Below, one piece after another: positions 34,222 to 43,381 of a stretch of 64,000 nt of DNA. A program made the position numbers and the translations under genes. The stretch is from NCBI RefSeq assembly GCF_014698825.1, contig NZ_JACJTT010000005.1, forward strand, positions 1-64,000, given 5' to 3'. Each line of letters starts with the position of its first letter. Within the stretch, counting starts at the first letter, position 1. Below the pieces are notes generated by a model. It was given only the letters and a program-made list of their open reading frames with translations. It was not told the DNA's origin and did no database searches. The DNA is from Richelia sinica FACHB-800 (GTDB taxonomy: Bacteria; Cyanobacteriota; Cyanobacteriia; Cyanobacteriales; Nostocaceae).

Positions 34222-35423
34222 GTTTAAGTTGGATTACCCCGGCAGAACGTGTACAGAAATTGCCCCCATATGTGTTTGCGCGACTAGATGAACTCAAGGC
34301 TAAAGCCAGAGAACAGGGTTTAGATTTGATTGATTTGGGGATGGGTAATCCCGACGGGGCAACACCGGAACCTGTAATAGAAGCTGCCATGGCGGCTTTA
34401 AAAAATCCTGCTAATCATGGCTATCCGCCCTTTGAAGGTACAGCCAGTTTCCGCAAGGCTATTACCCAATGGTACAATCGCCGTTATGGTGTAGTCCTTG
34501 ACCCTGATAGTGAAGCTTTACCTTTACTGGGTTCTAAGGAAGGTTTAGGGCATTTAGCGATCGCCTACATCAATCCCGGTGATGTGGTTCTGGTTCCTTC
34601 ACCAGCTTACCCTGTGCATTTTCGCGGACCCATCATCGCTGGGGGAGTAATTCACAGCTTAACTCTCAAAGAAGAAAATAACTGGTTAATTGATTTAGCT
34701 GCCATTCCCGATGAAGTAGCCAGAAAAGCCAAAATCCTCTATTTCAATTATCCTAGTAACCCCACAGCTGCCACCGCACCCCGCGAATTTTTTGAGGAAA
34801 TCGTCGCCTTTGCCCGTAAGTATGAAATTCTGTTGGTGCATGACTTGTGTTATGCCGAGTTAGCTTTTGATGGTTATCAACCCACCAGTTTATTAGAAAT
34901 TCCCGGTGCAAAGGATATTGGTGTAGAGTTTCACACCCTATCTAAAACCTATAATATGGCAGGTTGGCGGGTTGGTTTTGTCGTTGGCAATCGTCATGTT
35001 ATTCAAGGGTTACGAACCCTCAAAACCAACTTAGATTATGGTATTTTCTCCGCGTTACAAACTGCCGCAGAAACAGCTTTACAACTTCCCGACAGCTATT
35101 TACATGAAGTCCAGCAACGCTACCGTAGCCGTCGCGACTTCCTGATTGAGGGTTTGGGTAAATTAGGCTGGAATATTCCCAAAACTAAAGCCACAATGTA
35201 TTTGTGGGTGAAATGTCCCCCAGGATTGAATTCTACAGACTTTGCTTTGCAAGTTTTACAACAAACTGGTGTAGTAGTGACTCCTGGTAACGCCTTTGGT
35301 GCAGGTGGAGAGGGATATGTGCGGATTAGTTTGATTGCGGAGTGCGATCGCTTGGGTGAAGCCTTAAGAAGATTTGAACAAGCAGGAATTCGCTATCAAC
35401 CAGAAGCTGTAGTTACTGCATGA
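34218..35423 (+). CDS. Class I/II PLP-dependent aminotransferase (aspartate/LL-DAP aminotransferase-like)
   Basis: A 401-residue fold-type I aminotransferase. L-G-M-G-N-P-D-G (about 42-49) binds the substrate end, N-Y-P-S-N-P-T (about 176-182) the cofactor ring, and the PLP lysine lies in S-K-T-Y-N-M-A-G-W-R-V-G-F (about 239-251). The C-terminal arginine is in Y-V-R-I-S. The sequence resembles the AlaC/DapL-like branch, so alanine, aspartate or diaminopimelate are possible substrates. Translation appears coupled to the upstream GldA-like dehydrogenase. A dehydrogenase plus an aminotransferase could convert an alcohol to an amine in two steps. Confidence 0.88.
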   Translation: MSLSWITPAERVQKLPPYVFARLDELKAKAREQGLDLIDLGMGNPDGATPEPVIEAAMAALKNPANHGYPPFEGTASFRKAITQWYNRRYGVVLDPDSEALPLLGSKEGLGHLAIAYINPGDVVLVPSPAYPVHFRGPIIAGGVIHSLTLKEENNWLIDLAAIPDEVARKAKILYFNYPSNPTAATAPREFFEEIVAFARKYEILLVHDLCYAELAFDGYQPTSLLEIPGAKDIGVEFHTLSKTYNMAGWRVGFVVGNRHVIQGLRTLKTNLDYGIFSALQTAAETALQLPDSYLHEVQQRYRSRRDFLIEGLGKLGWNIPKTKATMYLWVKCPPGLNSTDFALQVLQQTGVVVTPGNAFGAGGEGYVRISLIAECDRLGEALRRFEQAGIRYQPEAVVTA

Positions 35424-35916
35424 TCATAGAAGTGACAGGTGATAGGGAGTAGAAGGCAATCTTACCAATCACCTGTTAATTTTCCCCTTGATTTAATCAA
35501 TTTAATCCATAGAGTAATTTATATTGATCAGAATTTTGGCGAAATCCTATTCCCTTAATAATGATTTTCATCAAAAATTGATACTAACTTGAAGTTAACT
35601 TGATTATTAAATGGTAATCTGTATTTGTGGGTCAAAAAAATTAGCAAATTTTTGCAGTATTACTGTTAAGTAATGAAAGCCACTGCAAATGATTTATCGA
35701 TGGCATTGCAATCATTCGTGATTGGCAAATTTTATATTGCAGGTGGCATCATCTTCGCTTTTTTACCAGAACAGGGTCAACATTTTTGATAAATACATCT
35801 CTCATCGATAGGTATGTTGGTAAATATTTAACTTACATTATTATCTACCAGCAAAATTTCTTTGTATCTATGGTGAGTACAACCATCAATCTGTATAAAG
35901 CAACTGAAATTTACAT

Positions 35917-36007
35917 TAGATATCTCCAATAGATAATGTAAGCATTGTCCATGAAACGTCTCTTCAATGATTCTAGAGGCACTATATTTCATGTCTGGAG
36001 ATTTCTA
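35917..36007. mobile_element. 91-bp MITE-like element (copy D)
   Basis: Bounded by TAGATATCTCC (35917-35927) and its imperfect inverse GGAGATTTCTA (35997-36007), 10 of 11 matching. An internal stretch resembles the GTCCATGAAACGTCTCT core of the GTAGAGACGTT family. It has exactly the same length as the copy at 42975-43065. No coding capacity. The rest of the 671-base gap around it (35424-36094) shows no supported gene. Confidence 0.6.
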
Positions 36008-36094
36008 TAAACTTACCAACTCTTGCTCCTTCTCTACATTTAGAGTTTGAGTCGAAAAACATGTGGTTATTTAGCAAACAATGAGGTTTAAACT

Positions 36095-36787
36095 ATGGCT
36101 TACTTACTTGTAGATAACTTGAAAATTAAACTGCGTGAAACTCTATTCAGTAATCGTCAATTTTCCCAAATTTACTACTCTTTGAGCTTTTCTCGTCCAG
36201 TCCTTCCCCATCGGGTCGGTGCTGTGTATTACCGGACTAAATCATCTTGGGATTTAAAACCTCATGAGTGTCCTTGCGATTTAGAGTTTCTAGAATATTT
36301 GCACAAATTACACATCCAAAATCAAACTATATTTCATTTTGGTACAGGTGCTCATCATATTCTTGGTTTAGAAAATCAAAAATTAGAGTATCCCAATGAA
36401 ATTATTGGCATTACAGCTTCAACACCTGAGCATGAAGAATATGTTCGCCTTTGTTTAGAAGACCGAAGTTTCAGTAAATATTATAAAGTTATTTGTGCTG
36501 ATATCTACAATCTAACAGCAAAGTCTTTACCAATGTTAGATATAGTTTCCCTATTTCATTTATGTGAATTTTACATGCCAGAAGAAGCTAAATTTGTGCA
36601 TCACGATGATGCCTCACTGTTAGATTTATTTCTTTCTAAGTTAAACCCTGGTGGTAAAATTCTGTTTTATCAAGAATCTGTAGGTTGGGGTAAAGCTAAA
36701 AATATTGTTCATTCATTTGTTGAGCAAGGAAAAATTCAAAAGATAGATGTATATAAAAATTTGTTGATTTATACCAAAACAAATTAG
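36095..36787 (+). CDS. Orphan protein with a SAM-methyltransferase-like core
   Basis: A 230-residue protein of unknown family. The centre looks like a class I methyltransferase: I-F-H-F-G-T-G-A-H-H near 75-84 in place of the usual D-x-G-x-G, a strand-like I-I-G-I-T-A at about 102, D-I-V-S-L-F-H-L (about 150-157) at the motif IV position, and L-N-P-G-G-K-I-L-F-Y (about 190-199) as the motif VI turn. The altered glycine loop makes SAM binding uncertain. It lies in a decaying accessory region, upstream of a truncated acyl-CoA dehydrogenase. It has no clear partner. Confidence 0.55.
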   Translation: MAYLLVDNLKIKLRETLFSNRQFSQIYYSLSFSRPVLPHRVGAVYYRTKSSWDLKPHECPCDLEFLEYLHKLHIQNQTIFHFGTGAHHILGLENQKLEYPNEIIGITASTPEHEEYVRLCLEDRSFSKYYKVICADIYNLTAKSLPMLDIVSLFHLCEFYMPEEAKFVHHDDASLLDLFLSKLNPGGKILFYQESVGWGKAKNIVHSFVEQGKIQKIDVYKNLLIYTKTN

Positions 36788-36899
36788 AAATCATTTTATC
36801 TGCTTCCTATTCTCGCCAATGATAAGCTGGAATTTTAGGTATAATTGATCATATCTAAAAAAATCAAGCTAAAAATTGACAAATACTTAGGTAGTGTTT

Positions 36900-37661
36900 A
36901 TGTCGTCATTGGAGCAAGCAATTCCAGCAATTGTTTTACCCACCAACTGGAAGAATATTCCCGATCTATTTGAACGAGTGGAAATAATTGCCAAAGATTT
37001 TGCTACCCGTGCGGCCATACATGATATAGAAGCTTCCTTTCCCTTCGAGAATTTTAAGATTTTGCATGAAGCAGGACTACTCAGTTTGACTATTCCTCAA
37101 GAATTGGGTGGACAGGGTTTAGGACTAGCTCACATTTGTCGGATCATTGAGAAAATAGCTCAAGGTGATGCTTCAACTGCATTAGTGCTGACAATGCACT
37201 ATGTCCAACATGCTCAAGCATCCCGTCACCGTCGCTGGCCACCAGAAATTTACCAACGTCTGTGTCGTGAATCTGTTGAGGGTATTGCCCTGATTAATGC
37301 TGCTCGTGTTGAACCAGAATTAGGAACACCAACTAGAGGGGGAATACCTGCAACCACTGCCAAAAAAACATCAACCGGTTGGGAGTTAACTGGACACAAG
37401 CTATATACCACTGGCAGTCCCCTTCTCAGCTATTTTATTGTTTGGGCAAAGACTAATGAACATGAACCCCAAGTAGGTAGTTTTCTCGTTCCTCGTAACT
37501 TACCTGGTGTGCAAATTGTCGAAACATGGGATCATCTGGGGATGAGAGCCACAGGTAGTCATGACCGAGATGTTCTATGCAGTCGTATCCATACACCACA
37601 AAATGATGTCGTCTGTCAGTCTTTAGGAAAATCTCTACTGACAGATTCTCACTCATCTTGA
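36900..37661 (+). pseudogene. C-terminally truncated acyl-CoA dehydrogenase
   Basis: A 253-residue reading frame covering only the N-terminal helical and middle beta domains of an acyl-CoA dehydrogenase. Visible blocks are I-P-Q-E-L-G-G-Q-G-L-G, G-D-A-S-T-A-L-V-L and the middle-domain G-H-K-L-Y-T-T-G-S ... W-D-H-L-G-M-R-A-T-G-S-H-D. After this point the frame diverges and stops, and the C-terminal four-helix domain with the FAD-contacting and catalytic residues is missing (full length is about 380). The 105 bases before the next gene cannot hold it. It is therefore probably non-functional. The ATG at 36900 is preferred over a GTG at 36894. Confidence 0.75.
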
Positions 37662-37766
37662 ACTCCTCAGCTAACCGCATATTTTTATAAATCTTGATTG
37701 TCAATCAAAAATTGAGCTAAGTTGGAGCGATAACCTGAATACTAAGTATAAACAAGGTATAAATAA

Positions 37767-39530
37767 ATGGTTAATCAGGAACAACTACCTCTTTCCCAGT
37801 CGATAACAACAGTTGACAACAAAGATATTCAGCAAAATTCTTTAGATTATTACGATCGCATCAACCCCGATTTATTAAAATTAATACCAGCCGATGCAAA
37901 AGTTATTGTCGAAGTAGGTTGTGGTGCTGGAGCATTAGGAGCGCAGTACAAAAGAATTAATCCCCACTGTCAATACATTGGACTAGAAATCAATCCTACC
38001 GCAGCGGAAATTGCCACCACCAGACTAGACAGAGTTATTGTTGGCAATGCAGATGACCCAAACTTGGCCACAGGAATTGACCTGGAGAGTGTTGATTGTC
38101 TTGTGTATGGAGACGTGTTAGAACATATGCAAGACCCTTGGACAGTCCTGAAACGTCACCTCCTTTGGCTCAAACCAGAAGGACAAGTCTTAGCCTGTAT
38201 TCCCAATATCCAACATTGGAGTTTAATTATTAAATTATTGCGTGGTGTCTGGGAATATGAAGACGAAGGACTACTAGACCGTACCCATCTCCGCTTTTTT
38301 ACCTTAGATAGTATTAAAAAATGGTTTGCTGAAGCTGGATTACAAATTTACGAAATTCAGACAAGGGGAAGAAAAGAAGAAAATTATCAAGCATTCCAGC
38401 AAATTCTGGCACCTGTAATTAAAAATTTGGGTATAGATCCCACGCAATTTGCTATCCAAACTGGGGCTATTCAGTATGTTGTTAGAGCGTTAAAATCACA
38501 ACAGCCTCTTCACCGTCTCTTCATTCAAACTATGATGATGGCTCCCTTAGCTTGTGATAGGGTGCGAGTATTAGAACCAGACCGTTTTAGCTCAACTATC
38601 CCTGGTGTTCGCACCTTGGCAACGGTGAAAACTGCTGATTTAAGTGTTCCCCAACCAGGAGAAGAAAAAGTATTTATTTGGCAAAGAAGCTGTTTACAAT
38701 TTCCAGAGGATCTGCCGAAAATTCAAGAACTGCTGCGAAGAGACTATTTAATTGTCGCAGAAATTGATGATGATCCGATGCGTTGGCCTGCTCATATAGA
38801 TAATCAGTTTCTTACTTATCGTGCTTGTCATTGTATTCAAACTTCCACTGAGCCATTAGCAGAGTTTTTGCGTCAAATTAACCCTAATGTTGCTGTTTTT
38901 AGCAATCAACTTGCATATTTACCCCCACCAAGACAATACAGCAGTGATGGCAAGGTTAAGTTGTTTTTTGGAGCATTAAATCGAGAAGAAGATTGGGAGC
39001 CAATTATGCCTGCTCTCAACCGGATTCTAGCAGATTATCCAGATAAAGTTTCAGCCCAAGTAATTTATGACCAGAAGTTTTTTGCTGCCTTAGCTACTAA
39101 CCAAAAACAGTTAGAACCCTTGTGTTCCTATGAGCGTTATCAAGAATTAATGAGAGAGTGTGATATTGGTTTATTACCATTGAATCCTACTCGTTTTAAT
39201 AGCATGAAATCAGACCTCAAGTTGATTGAATGTGCTGGTCATGGTGTGACGGTGTTGGCCAGCCCAACTGTCTATGAAAAGTCTATTATGGAAGGAGAGA
39301 CTGGTGTAATTTATAGTTCACCAGAAGATTTTGCAGAAAAGCTCAGACAATTAATTGAAGATATAGCATGGAGACAAAAGTTAGCCACAAATGCCTATGA
39401 ATGGGTCAAAAATCATCGCTTATTATCTCAAAATTATCGTCAGCGTCGGGATTGGTATGTGCAAATGCGCGCAGATTTACCAAGGTTAAATCAAGAGTTG
39501 CAAATGCGAGTACCGGAATTATTTAGTTAG
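37767..39530 (+). CDS. SAM methyltransferase - glycosyltransferase fusion
   Basis: A 587-residue two-domain protein. Residues about 40-230 form a class I methyltransferase with [11 protein letters not shown] as SAM loop, [10 protein letters not shown] near 115 and H-L-R-F-F-T near 175, typical of Methyltransf_23/31. Residues about 255-560 look like a GT-B-type glycosyltransferase C-terminal half, with F-F-G-A-L-N-R, D-I-G-L-L-P-L and [10 protein letters not shown] near 485. It probably modifies a sugar of an exported polysaccharide or lipid. The fusion suggests methylation and glycosyl transfer act on the same molecule. Confidence 0.8.
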   Translation: MVNQEQLPLSQSITTVDNKDIQQNSLDYYDRINPDLLKLIPADAKVIVEVGCGAGALGAQYKRINPHCQYIGLEINPTAAEIATTRLDRVIVGNADDPNLATGIDLESVDCLVYGDVLEHMQDPWTVLKRHLLWLKPEGQVLACIPNIQHWSLIIKLLRGVWEYEDEGLLDRTHLRFFTLDSIKKWFAEAGLQIYEIQTRGRKEENYQAFQQILAPVIKNLGIDPTQFAIQTGAIQYVVRALKSQQPLHRLFIQTMMMAPLACDRVRVLEPDRFSSTIPGVRTLATVKTADLSVPQPGEEKVFIWQRSCLQFPEDLPKIQELLRRDYLIVAEIDDDPMRWPAHIDNQFLTYRACHCIQTSTEPLAEFLRQINPNVAVFSNQLAYLPPPRQYSSDGKVKLFFGALNREEDWEPIMPALNRILADYPDKVSAQVIYDQKFFAALATNQKQLEPLCSYERYQELMRECDIGLLPLNPTRFNSMKSDLKLIECAGHGVTVLASPTVYEKSIMEGETGVIYSSPEDFAEKLRQLIEDIAWRQKLATNAYEWVKNHRLLSQNYRQRRDWYVQMRADLPRLNQELQMRVPELFS

Positions 39531-39556
39531 TCTAGTTTGGGATTTTGATTTTTTCA

Positions 39557-39601
39557 CACACCTCTCCAATCCAGTAGAGACGTTACATGTAACGTCTCTA
39601 C
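39557..39601. repeat. MITE-family copy with perfect 28-bp palindrome (copy B)
   Basis: A perfect 28-base palindrome, GTAGAGACGTTACATGTAAC..., at 39574-39601, preceded by CACACCTCTCC, which resembles the end of the elements at 35917 and 42975. The right end is not recognisable. Confidence 0.7.
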
Positions 39602-39685
39602 AATGGTTATGGAAACCATATATTTATTTGATAAATAGTCCCTGATATAAAAGCACACATAAAAAATAATTGCATAACCAAATTT

Positions 39686-40053
39686 ATGATGGATACACAA
39701 CTAGAGGCAGAAATTCTTCCAGGAGGAAATGACTCTGAATTTTTCCAAGTGCAGGAGTCATGGTATCCAGTTCATTATATTAAAGATTTAGATAAATCAA
39801 AACCTACTCCTTTTACTTTGTTGGGTCAAGATATTGTGATTTGGTGGGATAAATTTACTCAATCTTAGTTAGCATTTGTAGACCAATGCCCCCATCGTCT
39901 CGCGCCGCTTTCAGAAGGTAGAATTAATGAGGATGGGTTGTTAGAGTATTCTGAGCACGGTTGGACTTTTGCACCCCAATTCGATGATAATGGTGGGAAT
40001 AGAAGCGATCGCACCTCTATATATTTGCAGCAATCTGGTTACAGTTGAGTCGC
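39686..40053 (+). pseudogene. Rieske [2Fe-2S] oxygenase (PaO/CAO-like) pseudogene
   Basis: The frame starts with an open 60-residue stretch containing W-Y-P-V-H-Y and L-G-Q-D-I-V-I-W-W-D, then hits TAG at 39866-39868. In the same frame the protein continues with [16 protein letters not shown], the first half of a Rieske cluster motif, and then reaches E-H-G-W, where the second cluster motif should be C-x-x-H-G-W. Family alignments place Trp at the stop position, so a TGG to TAG change is likely. Downstream the frame decays and the mononuclear iron domain is absent. It resembles pheophorbide a oxygenase-like proteins. Confidence 0.8.
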
Positions 40054-40123
40054 CTAGAACAGCAATTCTACAATGGACGACTCGTACCACCACGGAATTT
40101 ACCAGAAAAAGGCTGAAAAAAAA

Positions 40124-40465
40124 TTAGCGGCGTAGGCTTTCTAGTTGTTCTAACTGTTGGGTTTGTTCTTGTAAACGTACATTCAGGCGTTCACAGACTA
40201 ACTCACATAGGTCAAATATCACTGGGTCAACGATTTGATAAAACACTGTTGCACCCTTTGGTTGTCTAGAAACAATACCTGCTTGTGTTAAAAGTTTAAG
40301 ATGCTTAGATACGTTAGCTTGCCCCATTCCTGTAATGGCAATGATTTCCGTTACGTTTTTTGGGCCTGTCTTGAGGGAACACAAAACTTGCAGACGGCTA
40401 ACTTCTGACAACATTTTGAAGTAGTCAGCAACTGGTGTTAACGCTTGGGGAGATGTGACTAACAT
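40124..40465 (-). CDS. ArsR-family transcriptional regulator
   Basis: A 113-residue winged-helix repressor. The recognition helix lies in G-M-G-Q-A-N-V-S-K-H-L-K-L-L (about 47-60), followed by the wing G-A-T-V-F-Y-Q-I. Cysteines occur in V-L-C-S-L-K (about 29) and in D-L-C-E-L-V-C-E (about 86-90); the first and the later pair are placed like the redox cysteines of the sulfide-sensing BigR/SqrR group, not like the CVC metal site of ArsR. An inverted repeat upstream (40494-40513) is a good candidate for autoregulation. Sensing of sulfide or reactive sulfur is therefore possible but not shown. Confidence 0.85.
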   Translation of the reverse strand: MLVTSPQALTPVADYFKMLSEVSRLQVLCSLKTGPKNVTEIIAITGMGQANVSKHLKLLTQAGIVSRQPKGATVFYQIVDPVIFDLCELVCERLNVRLQEQTQQLEQLESLRR

Positions 40466-40493
40466 AGAAAAATCAAAACCAAATTTTTTTACT

Positions 40494-40513
40494 ATATTAC
40501 TATAGTGTGATAT
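40494..40513. promoter_or_regulatory. Candidate ArsR operator
   Basis: ATATTAC-N6-GTGATAT is an imperfect inverted repeat with 6 of 7 matching pairs, lying 29 bases upstream of the arsR start. This position and form are typical of ArsR-family operators overlapping the promoter. Confidence 0.5.
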
Positions 40514-40541
40514 TAAAAATCATTTTTTTACTAACTATCGC

Positions 40542-41792
40542 TTAATTCTCTATTTCCACTAATTTTTGGGCAAAATTTATCGCTTGTGCCACTGTAGCAA
40601 TTTTACCCTCCGCTTGAGCAACGGCTATTTCTGTAAGTAAGCGACCCACCTCTGGTGATGCTGGGATTTTCAGTGCTATCATTATTTCTCTGCCACTCAC
40701 TAAAGGTGAGGGATGAGCTACCAAATCATTAGGGTTCAGATAACGTTGGATGAATGGGGCGATCGCCTCTAGTGGTGTATCATGGGCTAAAGCTAATACA
40801 GCTATAGCCGTAAATACATCACCTGCTGCTTGAAAGAAAAAATATTGTTCTCTCAGGGGCATATCTTGTATTGTCAACTGCGGGAACAATTTCAAAGCAG
40901 CACTAACAGCGCGAGTTTCTGCACGAGAGTAGCTTAGTTCCAGCAATTCCTGTTCTGCTAATTCTGGAGAAGAGTTAACCAGACAAGCAAGTTTAGCAAT
41001 GCCTAACCAGGTGGTTTTGATAGTGTCACGGATATATTCTCTGAATTTTTCCCCTAGTTGAGGCCAATTTTCTCCCAACACATCAGCGGCTTTATCGATA
41101 GCTGCCAACTGTGCAAAACTCTGAATACAAGCATTTGGAAACCAATTAGTTAACAAACCATCTTCCCAGGCTTGAGTTAGCCAAGGTGTACCTTGAGAAT
41201 TAGCTAGCAAATAACCAATTTCTACCCGCACTCGTTCCGCAGCCACGGTATTAATAGTTGTTGCGAGGGAACGAATAGTAGCTTGGGTAGCTGCTTCAAT
41301 TGTAAAACCCAGTTGAGCAGCTTGACGATAGGCCCGCATTAAGCGCAGAGGGTCGTCCTGGAGATTAGCTGGTGAAATCATGCGGAGTATACCAGCGGTA
41401 ATGTCTGCACAACCTTGAAGAGGGTCGATGATGGCTTGGGTATGGGGATGATAGGCGATCGCATTAATGGTAAAATCTCGTCTATGCAAATCAGTGGTTA
41501 AACTCTCCCCTTCCTGTTGAGCAAAGTCCACTGTCGCATTGGGAAACACCACACGAGCTATTTGCCGTTCTGCGTCCAATAGCACAAAACCTGCTTGATA
41601 ACGTTGAGCAACCGTTTTCGCTACCTTTACAGCCTCACCAGGAATAACAAAATCTAAATCCCAATATTCCCTACTTCTGCCTAACAAAGCATCCCGCACC
41701 GCACCACCCACCATATAAGAATTTGGTGGTAAACATTCCAAGCTGAAGGGCCAATTTTCGGCAGCGAGACGTGCGAGAAAGGAATCAGGCAT
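40542..41792 (-). CDS. cca: CCA tRNA nucleotidyltransferase / poly(A) polymerase family
   Basis: A 416-residue class II nucleotidyltransferase that adds C and/or A residues to tRNA 3' ends. The head domain has G-G-A-V-R-D-A-L-L-G-R (about 30) and the metal-binding D-L-D-F-V (about 46); the template-pocket motif R-R-D-F-T-I-N-A-I-A-Y (about 109-119) and D-P-L-R-L-M-R-A-Y-R (about 147-156) follow. Some cyanobacteria split the job between CC-adding and A-adding enzymes, so which activity this copy has cannot be decided by eye. An arsR gene follows on the same strand. Confidence 0.88.
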   Translation of the reverse strand: MPDSFLARLAAENWPFSLECLPPNSYMVGGAVRDALLGRSREYWDLDFVIPGEAVKVAKTVAQRYQAGFVLLDAERQIARVVFPNATVDFAQQEGESLTTDLHRRDFTINAIAYHPHTQAIIDPLQGCADITAGILRMISPANLQDDPLRLMRAYRQAAQLGFTIEAATQATIRSLATTINTVAAERVRVEIGYLLANSQGTPWLTQAWEDGLLTNWFPNACIQSFAQLAAIDKAADVLGENWPQLGEKFREYIRDTIKTTWLGIAKLACLVNSSPELAEQELLELSYSRAETRAVSAALKLFPQLTIQDMPLREQYFFFQAAGDVFTAIAVLALAHDTPLEAIAPFIQRYLNPNDLVAHPSPLVSGREIMIALKIPASPEVGRLLTEIAVAQAEGKIATVAQAINFAQKLVEIEN

Positions 41793-41879
41793 TGTAATAA
41801 AAATAAATCCAGTAACTCATAATTAATAGTGTGGCTTAAGCTAGATTAACAATACAAGGTTCCCGGAGTTGGTTCTATT

Positions 41880-42128
41880 ATGTGTATTTGCGTGAATTGC
41901 CACTATGTAGACCGTTGTGTAACCTACAATGCTGTAGAAACCCAGCACCAACAACCCCATTTAACTGAAACCCCAGACTTTGACCCCAATGAACCTTCTA
42001 TCAATGTCAATATCCGTACTAAGGGCGATATTATCGAAATGGAGTGGGATGTAGTTGGTTGTCTGAGTTTTAAACCAGAAATGGGTAAATGGTCTAAGTT
42101 ACGTCCAGGTGAATTAGTGCCTACGTGA
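41880..42128 (+). CDS. ycf34: Ycf34 family iron-sulfur protein
   Basis: An 82-residue Ycf34 protein. Four cysteines (in M-C-I-C-V-N-C-x-Y-V-D-R-C and later V-V-G-C-L-S) are family-conserved, and those near the N-terminus are thought to bind an Fe-S cluster. Ycf34 is needed for normal photosynthetic electron transport in Synechocystis. Length and pattern are standard. The gene sits alone between cca (divergent) and tsaB. Confidence 0.9.
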   Translation: MCICVNCHYVDRCVTYNAVETQHQQPHLTETPDFDPNEPSINVNIRTKGDIIEMEWDVVGCLSFKPEMGKWSKLRPGELVPT

Positions 42129-42329
42129 ACTTATGAATTGTGTAAATATCAAGGCGGGTTTTTCAGCATTTTCTAAAATCCGCCTGTTTGCATTTTGAAG
42201 GAATGTTAGGTTATTGGTTGGTGTATCGACCGAACATTTATTTTGCACCTACAGACGCTACATACAGAAGATATTTGTCTTGCTGTCATAGGGTATGATT
42301 TATTTTAACGGTTGATATGAATATTTGCT

Positions 42330-42974
42330 TTGACCACTCAACTACCAATCACAAAATATGCCCTAGCACTGCACACTACTACACCTGAATTAGGTTTAGC
42401 AATTAGTAATGGTGCAGACGATACCCGTCAGCAAGTTTGGAATTTAGGACGGGATTTATCTAGTCATATACATGAATATTTAATGGAATTTATTCAACCA
42501 CAAACTTGGGCAGATTTAGCTTTTATTGCTGTTGCTCAAGGTCCTGGTGGGTTTACAGGTACTAGAATTGGTGTGGTTACCGCTCGCACATTAGGTCAAC
42601 AATTAAATATTCCTGTGTTTGCAGTTTCTACTTTAGCTGCTGTCGCTTGGCAAGAATTAAAACAAAATGCCCAACAAGTTATTGCTGTAGAAATGCCAGC
42701 ACAACGTGGTCAAGTATTTGGTTCTATTTATCAATCTGCATCTGATAATTCGGGCATCATTGCTTTACTACCAGATACTGTGTTTACCCCCTCAGGTTGG
42801 CAAGAAACATTAGCAAATTGGCACACCAGTTATCAATTGATTTCCGCTACATCTGGATTAGCAGCAACGGTCGGTAATATATTAGACTTAAGTTATATAG
42901 ATTGGCAGCAAGGCAAACGTCCTGATTGGTCAGAAGCTTTACCATATTACGGTCAACATCCTGTAGATGTGTAA
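42330..42974 (+). CDS. tsaB: tRNA threonylcarbamoyladenosine biosynthesis protein TsaB
   Basis: A 214-residue ASKHA-fold protein of the TsaB family. The N-terminal A-L-H-T-T-T-P-E-L-G-L-A-I (about 13-25) and the central G-P-G-G-F-T-G-T-R-I-G (about 74-84) are diagnostic. TsaB works with TsaD and TsaE to form the t6A modification of ANN-decoding tRNAs. The start is a TTG at 42330, as no ATG or GTG is available in a suitable place. Its TAA stop is immediately followed by a MITE-like element. Confidence 0.9.
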   Translation: MTTQLPITKYALALHTTTPELGLAISNGADDTRQQVWNLGRDLSSHIHEYLMEFIQPQTWADLAFIAVAQGPGGFTGTRIGVVTARTLGQQLNIPVFAVSTLAAVAWQELKQNAQQVIAVEMPAQRGQVFGSIYQSASDNSGIIALLPDTVFTPSGWQETLANWHTSYQLISATSGLAATVGNILDLSYIDWQQGKRPDWSEALPYYGQHPVDV

Positions 42975-43065
42975 TAGACCTCTCCAGTAATAGATGTAGA
43001 GATATTTTATACAACGTCTCTGCATGGGTTATAGAAAACGCATCTTTCATTTTCGGAGATATCTA
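42975..43065. mobile_element. 91-bp MITE-like element (copy C)
   Basis: Starts with TAGACCTCTCC immediately after the tsaB stop and ends with GGAGATATCTA (43055-43065); the ends are inverted with one mismatch or so. The centre holds a degenerate GTAGAGA...TCTCTGC palindrome. It has the same length as the copy at 35917. There is no coding capacity. Confidence 0.65.
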
Positions 43066-43381
43066 GTAAATTCAGTAGTTAATGTCCTAACTGCCTGGTC
43101 TATCGCTATATCACAAATCATGAAAACCTGACTGGCACAGTCTTTCAGTTTCTGTAACTCAACTTGAGTCACTAACTTCAAAATTTTTTAATTTATTTCT
43201 AGCTGCTGATCCGAAATCCTGAGCCTGGCTGTTGTAGTTAATCATAGACAAGCAAGGTAAATTTTCACCGGAGGAAAAAGAATCAAGACTTTGCTTTATA
43301 TGCCTCTATGGTTAAACATCGTCTTTTTCTGACTGAAAGTGAATTGTAAAATCGCAAATTTAATATCTATTAAATATTTAA

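Noticed and set aside
35673-35789. A 38-codon frame with a short hydrophobic stretch
   Set aside because: No Shine-Dalgarno site and too short to judge; left out of the annotation.
37453-37704. An 83-codon minus-strand frame over the end of the acyl-CoA dehydrogenase fragment
   Set aside because: It is antisense to a recognisable domain and has no motif of its own.
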